From NCBI RefSeq assembly GCF_014654205.1, contig NZ_BNAW01000009.1, positions 124,001-188,000 of the forward strand: a stretch of DNA of 64,000 nt. Reading direction: 5' to 3'. The notes under the pieces were generated by a model. It was not told where the DNA came from, did no database searches, and saw only the letters and a program-made list of their open reading frames with translations. The first letter of the stretch is position 1, and the number at the start of each line of letters is the position of its first letter. The DNA is from Amycolatopsis bullii. Its GTDB lineage: Bacteria > Actinomycetota > Actinomycetes > Mycobacteriales > Pseudonocardiaceae. Shown one piece after another: positions 42,389 through 51,978 of this stretch. The position numbers were made by a program, and so were the translations under genes.

Positions 42389-43762
42389 TTAGTCGAGGTC
42401 AACCGCTCGGCGGCCGCGCAGCAGGAAGTACGCTGCCAGCGAAACGACGAGGCCGACGTAGTACGCCAGATCCGCGCCGTGCAGCGCGGCCGCGACCGGT
42501 CCGGTGTAGAGGGAGGTGTTCATGAACGGGACCGCCGCGCCGAACCCGGCCACGAACGCCACCACCGCTGCCCAGGGCCGCACGGAATCCGCCGCCAGGA
42601 CGTCCACGCGCCGGCCGCCGCGGGTGCGGGCGAGCCAGTCCGGGACGACCACGCCGAGGAACGGCGGAATCCAGTAGGACACGAACAGCAGCACGTTCTC
42701 GAACTTCGCCGAGAGGTCGCCGCTGTGCATCCACAGGATCAGCGCGAACGCGAGCACCGTCACGACCACCGCCGACACCGGGCGCCGCAGCCGGACGCCG
42801 ACCGTCTGCAACGCCAGCGAACCGCTGTAGTCGTTCATCGCGTTCGACGACACCGCCGCCAGCGCGATCACCGCCAGCGCCAGCGCACCCATGAACCCGC
42901 CGCCGAGCAGCTGGGCGATCCCGGACGTCGTGTGGTCGCCCAGCGACGACCCCAGCGCGAGCCCGAGCCCTTCGCCGATCGCGTACGAGACGACGAGCCC
43001 GAGCAGCGTCGCCCAGAAGATCGCCCGCGACGACGCCGAGACGGGCAGGTACCGGCTGAAGTCCGACACGTAGGGCGCCCAGGAAATGGCCAAGGACAAC
43101 GTGATCGTCGTGAACAGGACGACGCCGCCCGCCAGGTCCGCACCGGAAGCGGTGTCGGCGACGGCGATCGGGTGTCCGGAAAGGACCTTCACGGCGAGCG
43201 CGGCGAACGCCAGCACCAGCAGCACGCTCATCACCGCCTGCACGCGGTGGATCAGCGCGTAGCCGAACACGCCGAGCGCGCACTGCAGCACGAGCACGAT
43301 CAGCACCGCCACCCAGAACGGCAGCCCGGTCAGTTCGGCGAGGGCCTCGCCGCCGAACAGGCCGACCAGCGCGTCCCAGGCGATCGAGCCGAGCCACTGC
43401 ACCAGGCCGGGCAGCACGACGCCGCCGCCGAACGGCAGCCGGGCGAGCGGCAGCTGGCCGGTGCCGGTGCGCGGGCCCCACGTCGACAGGTACGCCACCG
43501 GCAGCGAGCCGAGCACGGTGCCGGCCAGCATCGCGGCCAGGCCCGTCCAGAACCCCAGGCCGAGCGACGCCGCGAGGGTGCCGGTGAACACCGCCGTCAT
43601 CGTCAGGTTCGGCGCGAACCACACGCTGAACAGCCGCCACGGCCGCCCGAACCGGTTGCCTTCCGGCACCGGCGCGATGCCGTGGGTTTCGATCGCCAGG
43701 TCCCGCCCGCCCGCGGGCATCCGCCCGCCGAAGACCTCGGCGCCCAATCCGCGTCCGCTCAT
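42389..43762 (-). CDS. NCS1-family purine/cytosine permease
   Basis: A 457-residue membrane protein with about 12 helices. The N-terminal PEGNRFGRPWRLFSVWFAPN (34-53) and the GTVLGSLPVAYLSTWGPRTG region are hallmark for NCS1 transporters of nucleobases, allantoin or hydantoins. WAPYVSDFSRYLP is the TM6-like signature. ATG 43762 has AGGAGG upstream. No riboswitch fold is evident in the short leader. The substrate cannot be set from sequence; no catabolic gene is adjacent. Confidence 0.9.
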   Translation of the reverse strand: MSGRGLGAEVFGGRMPAGGRDLAIETHGIAPVPEGNRFGRPWRLFSVWFAPNLTMTAVFTGTLAASLGLGFWTGLAAMLAGTVLGSLPVAYLSTWGPRTGTGQLPLARLPFGGGVVLPGLVQWLGSIAWDALVGLFGGEALAELTGLPFWVAVLIVLVLQCALGVFGYALIHRVQAVMSVLLVLAFAALAVKVLSGHPIAVADTASGADLAGGVVLFTTITLSLAISWAPYVSDFSRYLPVSASSRAIFWATLLGLVVSYAIGEGLGLALGSSLGDHTTSGIAQLLGGGFMGALALAVIALAAVSSNAMNDYSGSLALQTVGVRLRRPVSAVVVTVLAFALILWMHSGDLSAKFENVLLFVSYWIPPFLGVVVPDWLARTRGGRRVDVLAADSVRPWAAVVAFVAGFGAAVPFMNTSLYTGPVAAALHGADLAYYVGLVVSLAAYFLLRGRRAVDLD

Positions 43763-43895
43763 GTCCTGCCTCCTGTCGAGATCACCCTAAAGCGCAGCCG
43801 CGTGGTGTAACGCGACGGCCCGAACGGACGAATCACGGTTGGCCGTTGCCGGACTGCGCCACCCAGCCGCCAAGACCCACCGGGAGGGTCGCGAA

Positions 43896-45443
43896 GTGCA
43901 GCACCCGCGAACGTCGGTGATGACGGGTCTCCTGGCGGCCGGGTGCGCGCTCGGCGTCGTCGCGCTGACGCTCAAAGCCGGCGAAGGCAGCCACTCGGGG
44001 CTCGACACCGCGCTCAGCACCACGACCGGGTTCCTCTTCCTGCTCGCGGGCGCGGTCGCGCACGTGCGGCGCCCGGCCAACCCGATCGGGGTGCTCATCG
44101 CCTTGGCCGGCGTCGCCCTGTTCCTCGAGGACCTGCAGTTCACGACCGACCCGGTGCTGTACACGATCGCCGTGCCGCTGCGGGCCGCGTCCAGCCCGGT
44201 GATCGCGCACCTGGTGCTCGCCTTCCCGCACGGCAGGCTCCGCTCGCGGTGGGAGCGGCTGCTGGTGGCCGCGGCCTACGCCGTGGTGCTCGGCATCGGC
44301 GTGGTCGGCCTGCTGACCGCCGACGACCCGCGCGACCTGCTGGCCGTCGCGGCCGACTCGCAGGCCGCGCCCGTGGTCGGCCGCGCCCTCGGGCTCGCCG
44401 CGACGGTGATCAGCGCGGGCGTGGTCGTCGTGCTGCTCTACCGGTGGCTGACCGGGCGGCTGCCGCAGCGGCGGCTGCTGTCGCCGGTGGTGGTGATCGC
44501 ACTGGCCGGGGCGCTGACGTCGGGGGCGGGCACGGCGCTCGGCGAGGGGCACCCCCTGTCCGGGCCGCTGCTGATGGCGTACCGGATCCTGTTCTGCCTG
44601 TGGCCGCTGGCGTTCCTGGCCGGCGTGATGCGGGCCCGGGTCGGCAACGCCGAGATGATCCGGCTCCTGCTGGAGCGCGACGGCACCGGGCTGGCCGCGC
44701 TGGTGCAGGACGACGAGGTGTGGAAGGACAGCCGGTCGATCGACGCGCTCAACGCGGCCGCCGGGCTGGTGCTGGACAACCAGCGGCTCACCGACGAGCT
44801 GGAGCAACGGCTGGCCGAGGTGCGGGCGTCGCGGGCGCGGCTGGTCGCGGCCGGCGACGAGGAGCGCCGCCGGCTCGAGCGCGACCTGCACGACGGCGCC
44901 CAGCAGCGGCTGGTCAGCGTCGTGCTGCTGCTGCGGATGGCCGCCCGACCCTCCGGCGCCGAACTGCCGCCGGAGCTCCGCGCCCTGCTCACGAGTGCGG
45001 TCGACGAGCTCCAGACGGCCATCACCGAGCTGCGCGAGCTGGCCCGCGGCATCCGGCCGGCGATCCTCACCGAAGCGGGCCTGGTCGCGGCGGTCCGGTC
45101 GCTGGCCGACCGCATGCCGATGGAGGTGGCGCTGACCGTCGGCACGGTCCCGCGCCTCGACGCGGCGGTGGAGGCGACGGCGTACTTCGTGACGTCCGAG
45201 GCGTTGACCAACGCGCTGAAACACGCCCGGACCGACCGCGCCGACGTGCGGATCGAGGTGGCGGGCGCCGAGCTGCGGGTGGCGGTGACGGACGCGGGCG
45301 TCGGCGGCGCGGACGTCGAGGGCAGCGGGCTGGCCGGGCTGCGCGACCGGGTGCAGGCGCTGGGCGGGGAGCTGGCGGTCGCCTCCGGGGCCGGCGGCAC
45401 CACGGTCACCGCGGTCATCCCCCTGGCCGCCGAAAAGCCGTGA
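43896..45443 (+). CDS. Orphan sensor histidine kinase (NarL/HisKA_3 type)
   Basis: A 515-residue membrane kinase. Six or more hydrophobic segments lie in residues 8-250. The dimerisation H-box ERRRLERDLHDGAQQRL has the phospho-acceptor His332. The ATPase domain has ALTNALKHA (N-box) and the DAGVGG and GSGLAGLRDRV G-boxes. GTG 43896 has GGGAGG 8 bases upstream; the longer ATG frame lacks one. No response regulator is adjacent, so its partner is elsewhere. Confidence 0.9.
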   Translation: MQHPRTSVMTGLLAAGCALGVVALTLKAGEGSHSGLDTALSTTTGFLFLLAGAVAHVRRPANPIGVLIALAGVALFLEDLQFTTDPVLYTIAVPLRAASSPVIAHLVLAFPHGRLRSRWERLLVAAAYAVVLGIGVVGLLTADDPRDLLAVAADSQAAPVVGRALGLAATVISAGVVVVLLYRWLTGRLPQRRLLSPVVVIALAGALTSGAGTALGEGHPLSGPLLMAYRILFCLWPLAFLAGVMRARVGNAEMIRLLLERDGTGLAALVQDDEVWKDSRSIDALNAAAGLVLDNQRLTDELEQRLAEVRASRARLVAAGDEERRRLERDLHDGAQQRLVSVVLLLRMAARPSGAELPPELRALLTSAVDELQTAITELRELARGIRPAILTEAGLVAAVRSLADRMPMEVALTVGTVPRLDAAVEATAYFVTSEALTNALKHARTDRADVRIEVAGAELRVAVTDAGVGGADVEGSGLAGLRDRVQALGGELAVASGAGGTTVTAVIPLAAEKP

Positions 45444-45473
45444 AGGCCCCCTCGCCGAAGCGAGGGGGCCTTC
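45442..45473. terminator. Bidirectional terminator, kinase / S53 peptidase
   Basis: GAAGGCCCCCTCGC and GCGAGGGGGCCTTC form a perfect 14-bp stem with a 4-base CGAA loop between convergent genes. Confidence 0.85.
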
Positions 45474-45486
45474 AGCCGAGCACTGA

Positions 45487-47418
45487 CTAGACGAGCAGCA
45501 GGAACAGCAGGCCGTTGGGCGTGCCGAGACCCGTCACGTCGTCGTAGCCGGGGGTGGTGTGGATGGTCAGGCCCTGGTAGTCCAGCGTGCGGACCGAGCG
45601 GAGCAGGCCGTCCGAGGCGTCGACCGAGTTGGCGTAGTCGACGCGGGCCACCGCGGCGTCCACGTGCTTCACGTCGGTGATCGCCGGCGTGCGGGACGTC
45701 AGCTTGTAGATCACCGGGTTGATGAAGCCGTGGTGGAAGTGGTCGAAGCTGTCGGCCACCGCCATGATGCCGGCGAACACCGGCGACGCGAGGCTCGTGC
45801 CGCCGATCCGGTACTGGTCGTAGTGCGCACCCTCCGGGAAGGTCTGCGTCTGGCCGACCAGGAAGCCGGTGTTCGGGTCGCCGACCGCGGAGATGTCCGG
45901 GACGACCCGGCCCTTCTTGTTGCCGGTCTGGTTCTTCTTCGCCAGCGCGTCCGGGACGACGCCCTTCTGGTAGAAGGGCTGCTCGAACAGGCGGCTGGTG
46001 CCGCCGCCGGAACCGCTGGTGTAGTTGGCCGGGCCGTAGACGCCGTTGGTCAGCGTCGACTTGCTGGTCTCCCAGCCGGTCTCGAAGATCCGCTTGCCGT
46101 CTTTGCCGATCGCGATGGACGTGCCGCCGACCGCGGTGATCCACGGCGCGGAGGCGGAGAAGTCCGGCGACGGCGTGCCGAGGCGCGCGACCTCGTCACC
46201 GTTGTCGCCCGAGGAGAAGTACACGCCGATGCCCTCGAGGACCGCCTGCAGCGAGATCTGGTTGAACACCTTGACCTCGTCGGCCGGGATGTCCTCGCCG
46301 GTGTCGCCGTAGGAGTTCGACACGATGTCGGCCTTGTGGCCGGCGACCACGTAGTTCAGCGCCACGTCGAGGGCGTTGTCCTCGCAGGACTCGCCGCCGA
46401 CGTACAGGATGTCGGCGCCCGGCGCGAGACCGTGGGCGGCCTCGACGTCGAGGGTCTCCTCGCCGTACCAGCCGGCCGCGTCGCACTGGTCCGGCGGCTC
46501 GAGGACCGGGTTCGCCGGGAAGACGTGCTGCTTGAACTGGCTCGGCTTCAGCGGGTGCTGCGGGTCGTTCTTCTTCGCGTACGTGCTCGCGTCCGAGTAG
46601 ATGGTCGGCGAGGCGAACGCGTCGACGATGGCGATCGTGGTGCCCTTGCCGTCCGCGCCGACGTTGTCGACGCCGTAGGCCGACCGCAGCTGCGCCGGGG
46701 TGTAGCCGCAGGGGGCGTAGGGCAGGTGCTTGCCGTTGTAGGCGGGATCGGTGGTGTCGATCTTCTCGCCGTAGTAGGCGCTGCACGGCGGCGCGTTGCG
46801 GAACCCGGGCCCGGGCGCGACGTCCGACGGCGTGCCGGAGCCGGTCGCGTGGTCCGGCTTGAACAGGTTGGTCGCCTGGTCGACGCCGACGACGCCGAGC
46901 ACGTCACCGGCCAGGTTCGCCGGCACCGACAGGTTCTTGTCGGCGGCGCGCAGCGTCTGGCCCTTGACCCGGTACTTGCCGAGGTCGACGGCGAAGGCGT
47001 TCTCCGTCTGGGCCGCGGTGCCGGTGGCTTCGACGTACGCCTTGTTCGACGGGATCTCGCCGATGCTGAAGCCGTTGCCGGTCAGCCACGCCTTGACGGC
47101 GTTCACCGTCGCGTCGGTGGCCGCGAACCGGTCACGCACCTGGTCGGGGCTGAGGTACTGGCGGTAGGTCTTGCTGTCCGGGTCGGACACGGCCTGCGCC
47201 AGCGCCTCGGCGCCGGCGTTGTCGCGCTGGTTCAGGTAAACCCGGAAGCTCAGCTTCGCGGCGGGCGCCGTGTCGGCGACCTTCGCCTGCGCGTTCGCCC
47301 ACAACGGGTGCGATTGCGGGATGTCCTGACGCCCCTGCGCGGACGCCGTCGCCGGCAGGGCGCCGGTCAGGCCACCCACCACCGCGAGCGAAAGGAGCAG
47401 GGTGGAGCTTCTTCGCAC
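45487..47418 (-). CDS. Secreted S53 (sedolisin/kumamolisin-like) serine peptidase
   Basis: A 643-residue exported acid peptidase with a propeptide. Signal peptide 1-27 (ATASA end). The pro-kumamolisin domain covers about 35-185 (SFRVYLNQRDNAGAEALAQA start). The catalytic domain covers about 235-643: Glu and Asp in GEETLDVEAAHGLAPGADI, oxyanion Asp in SNSYGD, nucleophile Ser542 in GGTSLASP, and Ca-binding DDVTGLGTPNG at the end. GTG 47418 has GGGAG 6 bases upstream. The longer frame was rejected as it lacks a signal. Confidence 0.93.
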   Translation of the reverse strand: MRRSSTLLLSLAVVGGLTGALPATASAQGRQDIPQSHPLWANAQAKVADTAPAAKLSFRVYLNQRDNAGAEALAQAVSDPDSKTYRQYLSPDQVRDRFAATDATVNAVKAWLTGNGFSIGEIPSNKAYVEATGTAAQTENAFAVDLGKYRVKGQTLRAADKNLSVPANLAGDVLGVVGVDQATNLFKPDHATGSGTPSDVAPGPGFRNAPPCSAYYGEKIDTTDPAYNGKHLPYAPCGYTPAQLRSAYGVDNVGADGKGTTIAIVDAFASPTIYSDASTYAKKNDPQHPLKPSQFKQHVFPANPVLEPPDQCDAAGWYGEETLDVEAAHGLAPGADILYVGGESCEDNALDVALNYVVAGHKADIVSNSYGDTGEDIPADEVKVFNQISLQAVLEGIGVYFSSGDNGDEVARLGTPSPDFSASAPWITAVGGTSIAIGKDGKRIFETGWETSKSTLTNGVYGPANYTSGSGGGTSRLFEQPFYQKGVVPDALAKKNQTGNKKGRVVPDISAVGDPNTGFLVGQTQTFPEGAHYDQYRIGGTSLASPVFAGIMAVADSFDHFHHGFINPVIYKLTSRTPAITDVKHVDAAVARVDYANSVDASDGLLRSVRTLDYQGLTIHTTPGYDDVTGLGTPNGLLFLLLV

Positions 47419-47461
47419 AGAAATCTCCCTCTTCGAATGCGGCCCCCAGAAAATGGGCCTT

Positions 47462-47492
47462 GGAACACCGGGTGAGACTAAGCCGGTGTTCC
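47462..47492. promoter_or_regulatory. Inverted repeat upstream of S53 peptidase
   Basis: GGAACACCGG and CCGGTGTTCC are perfect 10-bp arms around 11 bp, 44 bp upstream of the start. On minus, TAGTCT lies inside the spacer and could be a -10, so a repressor bound to the arms would block it. The remaining 230 bp of the 304-bp gap 47419-47722 show no gene. Confidence 0.5.
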
Positions 47493-47722
47493 GCTCGCGG
47501 GGAAGTGCGTGCGGAACCGTTATCTGGCCGGGAATTCGCGAACCGTGAAGCGTGGTACGGAAATCCGATTTGTCGCGGCGAAAACGCGAGGAATGGTGCG
47601 TGATGCGCGATTGGTCCGGTTTGCGCCGGTACGGCGGACCACGCACCACGGGCGTGCGCCACCTACTAAAGTCGGTTGCTCCGTCCACTCGGGACAGTCG
47701 GGCGGTGGCGGTACTTCGGCCG

Positions 47723-48868
47723 TCACGCCAGGCACCGGTCCACCTCGGCGGGGGCGAACACGGTGTCGACGACCATCGCCACCGCGCCGGCCACCGCCAT
47801 TCCCTCGCCGCGGCCGCCGATTTCCACGCGCAGGTGCTGCGTCGCCCTGGGCAGCGCCCGCCGGTACAGCACCTCCCGCACACCCGCCACGAAGTGCGGC
47901 TCGGCGAGGTCGCCGGCGATCACCACCACGCCCGGGTTGACCACGCACACCAGCGTCGCGAGCACCTCCCCCACCTGGCGGCCGGCCACTTCGGCGAGCC
48001 GCACCGCGAGCGGGTCCCCCGCCGCGATCCGGTCGCGGACGCCCGAGCCGGACTCCGTCGGCAGCCCCAGCTCGGTCAGTCTCGCCGCCAGCGCACCGCC
48101 GCCGGCGACGGCCGCGAGGCAGCCGAGGGAACCGCACAGGCAGCGGGCGTCGGGGTGCTCCGGGAGCCGGATGTGGCCGATGTCGCCCGCACCGCCGTCG
48201 ATCCCGCGGAACACCTCACCGCCGAGGACCAGGCCCGCGCCGATGCCGGTGGACACCTTCACCACGACCAGGGCCGCCGAATCCCGGTAGCGGGCCCGGT
48301 GCACGCCCAGCGCCATCAGGTTCGCGTCGTTGTCCACCAGCACCGGGGCGCCGAACCGGGCGCCGAGGTGGCCGTCGATCGGGTAGCCGTCCCAGCCCGG
48401 CATGATCGGCGGCTGCGTGACCCGGGCGCGGCCGGGCTCGACCGGGCCCGGCACCGACACGCCGACGCCGCACACCGGCCGCCCCGCCTCGGCCCGCAGC
48501 TCCTCGAACCACTCCGCGACCTGGTCGAGCACCGGTTCCGGGCCGTCGGCGACCCGCAGCGCACCGGCCCGGCGGCCCAGGACCCGACCGGCCAGGTCGG
48601 TGACGGCCGCTTCGGCGTGCGTGGTGTCGATGCTCGCGGCGAGGACGACCGCGTGCTGCTCGTCGAAGCGCAGCTGCCGGGCCGGACGGCCGCCGGTCGA
48701 ATCCTCCTGGCCACCCTCGGCGAGCAGGCCCGCCGCCTGGAGCTGCTCCAGCCGCGCGGTCAGCGTCGAGCGTGACAGGCCGCTGCGCTCCTGAAGGGCC
48801 TTCCGCGTGCTCGCCTGCCCGGTCCGGACCAGCTGCAGCAGCTCTCCGGCGCTGGTCGGCGTGGTCAT
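47723..48868 (-). CDS. ROK-family transcriptional repressor
   Basis: A 381-residue protein. The N-terminal winged helix (about 8-60) has QERSGLSRSTLTARLEQL. The sugar-kinase-like domain has VGVSVPGPVEPG, VDNDANLMALG and the zinc motif CLCGSLGCL with the preceding GDIGHI His. It resembles NagC/XylR-type repressors that sense a sugar. ATG 48868 has AGGGGGC upstream; the longer frame enters the promoter. It is divergent from the MGH1/GH63-type hydrolase, its likely target. Confidence 0.9.
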   Translation of the reverse strand: MTTPTSAGELLQLVRTGQASTRKALQERSGLSRSTLTARLEQLQAAGLLAEGGQEDSTGGRPARQLRFDEQHAVVLAASIDTTHAEAAVTDLAGRVLGRRAGALRVADGPEPVLDQVAEWFEELRAEAGRPVCGVGVSVPGPVEPGRARVTQPPIMPGWDGYPIDGHLGARFGAPVLVDNDANLMALGVHRARYRDSAALVVVKVSTGIGAGLVLGGEVFRGIDGGAGDIGHIRLPEHPDARCLCGSLGCLAAVAGGGALAARLTELGLPTESGSGVRDRIAAGDPLAVRLAEVAGRQVGEVLATLVCVVNPGVVVIAGDLAEPHFVAGVREVLYRRALPRATQHLRVEIGGRGEGMAVAGAVAMVVDTVFAPAEVDRCLA

Positions 48869-48896
48869 CCCGCAGCCCCCTTCGAACTTTTGTCCA

Positions 48897-48924
48897 TTGA
48901 CAAGACACAAGTCGGAGATAGATT
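48897..48924 (+). promoter_or_regulatory. Promoter of the GH63-like gene, predicted leaderless
   Basis: TTGACA at 48897-48902 and TAGATT at 48919-48924 are spaced 16 bp. The predicted start lies at or next to the ATG at 48931, giving a leaderless mRNA. The surrounding TTGTCCATTGACAAG and ACACAAGT repeats could hold a ROK operator. Confidence 0.65.
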
Positions 48925-48930
48925 GGACAT

Positions 48931-50154
48931 ATGAACGTAACACGGGAGCGGGCCGCGGCTGTCCTGGCGGGCAACTGGCTCGGCGCGTCCACCGTGCCCT
49001 CGCGGGCGCTCTACCCGCACCAGTGGAGCTGGGACTCCGCCTTCATCGCGCTCGGCCTGCGCCACCTGTCCCCCGGGCACGCCCGGCGCGAGCTGCTGAC
49101 GCTGTTCGAAGCGCAGTGGCCCGACGGCCGCGTCCCGCACATCGTGTTCGACCCGCAGACCCCGCCGGAGGCGTACTTCCCGGGGCCGTCCTTCTGGCAG
49201 GCCGGGCGGACGTCGGGCCTGGTCCAGCCGCCGGTGCACGCCCGCGCCGTGCTCGCGGTGCACGAGGCCGAGCCGGACCACGCGTTCCTCGCCGCGCTGT
49301 ACCCGAAGCTGGTCGCCTGGCACGACCACCTGCGGACCGGCCGCGACGCGGGCGGCCGGGGGCTGGTCGCGATCGTGCACCCGTGGGAGTCCGGAATGGA
49401 CAACAGCCCGGCGTGGGACGAGCCGCTTTCCCGCGTCCCGCTCGCCACCGGATTCGTCCGCCGCGACCTGGCGCACGGCGACCCCGGCGACCGGCCGAGC
49501 GACGACGACTACGGCCGCTACGTCCGGCTCGCCGCCGCCTACCGGGACAGCGGCTACCGGGACTTCGGGGACTTCGTCGTGGAGGATCCCGGTTTCAACG
49601 CCCTGCTGGCCGACGCCGAACTGGCCCTGGCCGAGATCGCCGAGGAGCTCGGCCTGCCGTCCGGCGCACACCGCGAAGCCGCCGCCCGCCTCGAGAAGGC
49701 GTTGCAGGAAACGCTGTGGGAAGACGGCTTCTTCTTCGCCCGAGACGTCCACACCGGCTCACTGATCCGCGAGCACACCTGCGCGGGCCTGCTGCCGCTG
49801 ATGCTGCCGGACCTGGCGGTCGCCCCGGCCCTGCTGACGACCGCGACCGGCCCACGGTTCCGGCTCGGGCGGGTGCACGGCGTCCCGAGCTACGACCTGA
49901 CCGCGCCCGGCTTCGACCCGGCCCGCTACTGGCGCGGGCCGTCGTGGTCCAACGTCGGCTGGCTGGTCCGGCAGGGCCTGCTGCACCACGGTGAGTTCGC
50001 CCTCGCCGCACAGCTGCGCGACGACCTCGTCGAGACGGCCGCGCAGACCGGCTTCGCCGAGTACGCCGACCCGCTGACCGGGGCCGGGCACGGCGCCCGG
50101 TCGTTCAGCTGGACGGCCGCCTTGACCGTGGATCTGCTGTCCGAGGGGAAGTGA
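48931..50154 (+). CDS. MGH1-type / GH63-like glycoside hydrolase
   Basis: A 407-residue (alpha/alpha)6-barrel protein without a signal peptide, so intracellular. YPHQWSWDSAFIALGLRHL (28-46), FWQAGRTSGLVQPP, HPWESGMDNSPAWD (a catalytic Asp region) and WRGPSWSNVGWLV match mannosylglycerate-hydrolase-like members. It would cleave an alpha-linked oligosaccharide imported by the cell. Divergence from the ROK repressor indicates sugar-induced expression. Confidence 0.85.
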   Translation: MNVTRERAAAVLAGNWLGASTVPSRALYPHQWSWDSAFIALGLRHLSPGHARRELLTLFEAQWPDGRVPHIVFDPQTPPEAYFPGPSFWQAGRTSGLVQPPVHARAVLAVHEAEPDHAFLAALYPKLVAWHDHLRTGRDAGGRGLVAIVHPWESGMDNSPAWDEPLSRVPLATGFVRRDLAHGDPGDRPSDDDYGRYVRLAAAYRDSGYRDFGDFVVEDPGFNALLADAELALAEIAEELGLPSGAHREAAARLEKALQETLWEDGFFFARDVHTGSLIREHTCAGLLPLMLPDLAVAPALLTTATGPRFRLGRVHGVPSYDLTAPGFDPARYWRGPSWSNVGWLVRQGLLHHGEFALAAQLRDDLVETAAQTGFAEYADPLTGAGHGARSFSWTAALTVDLLSEGK

Positions 50155-50158
50155 CGGG

Positions 50159-50189
50159 TCGCCCGGCCGCGTCGGGGGCGGCCGGGCGA
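50159..50189. terminator. Bidirectional terminator, GH63-like / GH29 genes
   Basis: TCGCCCGGCCGC and GCGGCCGGGCGA form a perfect 12-bp stem in the 40-bp gap between convergent genes. Confidence 0.75.
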
Positions 50190-50194
50190 TCCGT

Positions 50195-51967
50195 TCAGCC
50201 CGCCGCCGTCGCGTAGTCCGAGCCCACCCACGTTTCGTCGATCCTCAACCGCTTGTAGCGTGAGCTGTCGCTGGATGCGGCGTACGTGCTCGTCACCTGG
50301 AGCCGGACGTACCGGGTGTTCACCGCGGCGAGGTCGACGAACTGGACGCCGCGGTGGCTCGGCAGCGTTCCGGACTTCACCGCGCTGCCCCAGTCCTTGC
50401 CGTCACTCGACACGAACACCTTGTACGCCTTGATCCGCGCCGACTGCTCGGTGTCCGACCGGGCGTAGCTGACCGAATCCTCCCGCTGGTTGATCCCGAG
50501 GTACTGCACCTTCTTCGCCGTCCCCAGGTCGTAGTCGAGGTTGACCGGGAGCGTCTTGTTGTTGTCGAACCAGGTGAGGTAGTCGCCGTCGCTCGCGGAC
50601 TGTCCACTGTGGCCGCTCCCCGACGCGCTCGCCTTGAGCGTGACGGTCTTCGGGTCGTAGGTGCCGGTGCGGCCCGCGGTCTCGACCTTGAACACCGTGT
50701 CGTAACCGTCCCAGCCGGACAGCCCGGTCAGGGTCAGGTTCCCGCCGCCCTGGCCGAACGCGATCGCCGCACCGGTGCGCAGGTTCGTGACGCGGCGGAC
50801 GCGGTAGCCGTTGTCGCGGATCTTGAGCGTGCTCCCCGACGGCTTGGTCAGGACGTGCACGTACTGCGTGTCGCCCTTGATGGTGATGACGCCGTGGGCG
50901 CCGTCGTTCCAGAAGCCCGGCTGCATGCCGCCGTACATGTACCCGGCGCCTTCGGTGCTGCCGAGGGACTCCCAGATCGCGTCCAGGTACGTTTTCGCGA
51001 AGTTGTTGAACGCCTCCTGGTTCGACGGGAACTTCCCGTTCACCATCGCCGTTTCGGCCATCAGGGACTTGATCGACGAGCCCGAGTTCGTGATGAGCCG
51101 GCCCAGGTTGAGCATCTTGTTCACCGGCGGGTTCGACCCGCCGTACCACCACGAACCGGTGTCGGGGAGCTTGAAGCAGGCTTCGGTGAGCCGCGGCATC
51201 GCCGTGTACGTCGCCTGCGGGTAGTCGTACGACGGCGTCATGCCGGTCTTCTGCTCGTTGCTGATCGTGTCCATGATCGGCGTGTCTTCGTTGTTGTTGC
51301 TCAGCAGGTAGTCCGGGCGCTGCTGGTAGATCTGCCGGTACAGGTCGTGGGACTCCCAGTAGGCGTTGTCGTTGTCGATCCAGAAGCCGCCGAGGTCGGG
51401 GTAGTTCTTCATGACCTCGAAGAAGTTGTCGTAGCTGAACTGGCCGAAGCCGTCCTGGCTGTCGAGGTCGACGTCCTTGCCCTTGTACTTCGAGTAGCCG
51501 GCGGAGTCGAGCCACTCGTGGCCGCCCTCGTCGTGCCACTGGGCGTCGTTGGTCATGTAGAGGATGACCTTGAGCCCGCGGGCTTTCGCGGCGGCGATCA
51601 GCTCGCCGAGGAAGTCCCGCTTGGTGCTGCAGCTGCCGGGGATCTTCGACGGCCAGGCGCGCGAGTAGCCGAGCCGGCTGTGGAAGGAGGCGAGGACGAG
51701 GTAGGACGCGTGCAGCTTCTCGGCTTCGGTGACCCAGTAGCCGGGACTCCACCCGCCGTCGGTGATCGCCTTTTCCCAGGCGCTGCAACTGGTGTAGCCG
51801 GGTGACGTGCGCATGCCCCAGTGCAGGAACAGCCCGGCCTGGCTGTCGCGCAGCCACTGCTGTGACGGCTTCTGCAGGTCGGCCGAAGCCGGCGCGGCGA
51901 TGAGCCCGGACGCCGTCAGCATCGCCGCGCACGCGACGAGCACCCGGCGGAGGAACCTGTCTGCCAT
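50195..51967 (-). CDS. Secreted GH29 alpha-L-fucosidase with F5/8-type C domain
   Basis: A 590-residue exported enzyme. Signal peptide 1-29 (APASA end). GH29 barrel about 35-360: GLFLHWGMRTSPGYTSC (45-61), FLGELIAAAKARGLKVILYM and the nucleophile Asp198 in GGFWIDND. The C-terminal region (about 445-590) is a discoidin/CBM32-like module ending DSSRYKRLRIDETWVG. It would release L-fucose from glycans. ATG 51967 has GGAGG 7 bases upstream. A DasR-like site lies 12 bp upstream of the start. Substrate specificity within GH29 is unproven. Confidence 0.88.
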   Translation of the reverse strand: MADRFLRRVLVACAAMLTASGLIAAPASADLQKPSQQWLRDSQAGLFLHWGMRTSPGYTSCSAWEKAITDGGWSPGYWVTEAEKLHASYLVLASFHSRLGYSRAWPSKIPGSCSTKRDFLGELIAAAKARGLKVILYMTNDAQWHDEGGHEWLDSAGYSKYKGKDVDLDSQDGFGQFSYDNFFEVMKNYPDLGGFWIDNDNAYWESHDLYRQIYQQRPDYLLSNNNEDTPIMDTISNEQKTGMTPSYDYPQATYTAMPRLTEACFKLPDTGSWWYGGSNPPVNKMLNLGRLITNSGSSIKSLMAETAMVNGKFPSNQEAFNNFAKTYLDAIWESLGSTEGAGYMYGGMQPGFWNDGAHGVITIKGDTQYVHVLTKPSGSTLKIRDNGYRVRRVTNLRTGAAIAFGQGGGNLTLTGLSGWDGYDTVFKVETAGRTGTYDPKTVTLKASASGSGHSGQSASDGDYLTWFDNNKTLPVNLDYDLGTAKKVQYLGINQREDSVSYARSDTEQSARIKAYKVFVSSDGKDWGSAVKSGTLPSHRGVQFVDLAAVNTRYVRLQVTSTYAASSDSSRYKRLRIDETWVGSDYATAAG

Positions 51968-51978
51968 GAGCGACCTCC

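Noticed and set aside
43763..43895. Riboswitch in the leader of the NCS1 permease
   Set aside because: The gap is short and lacks conserved purine or TPP motifs.
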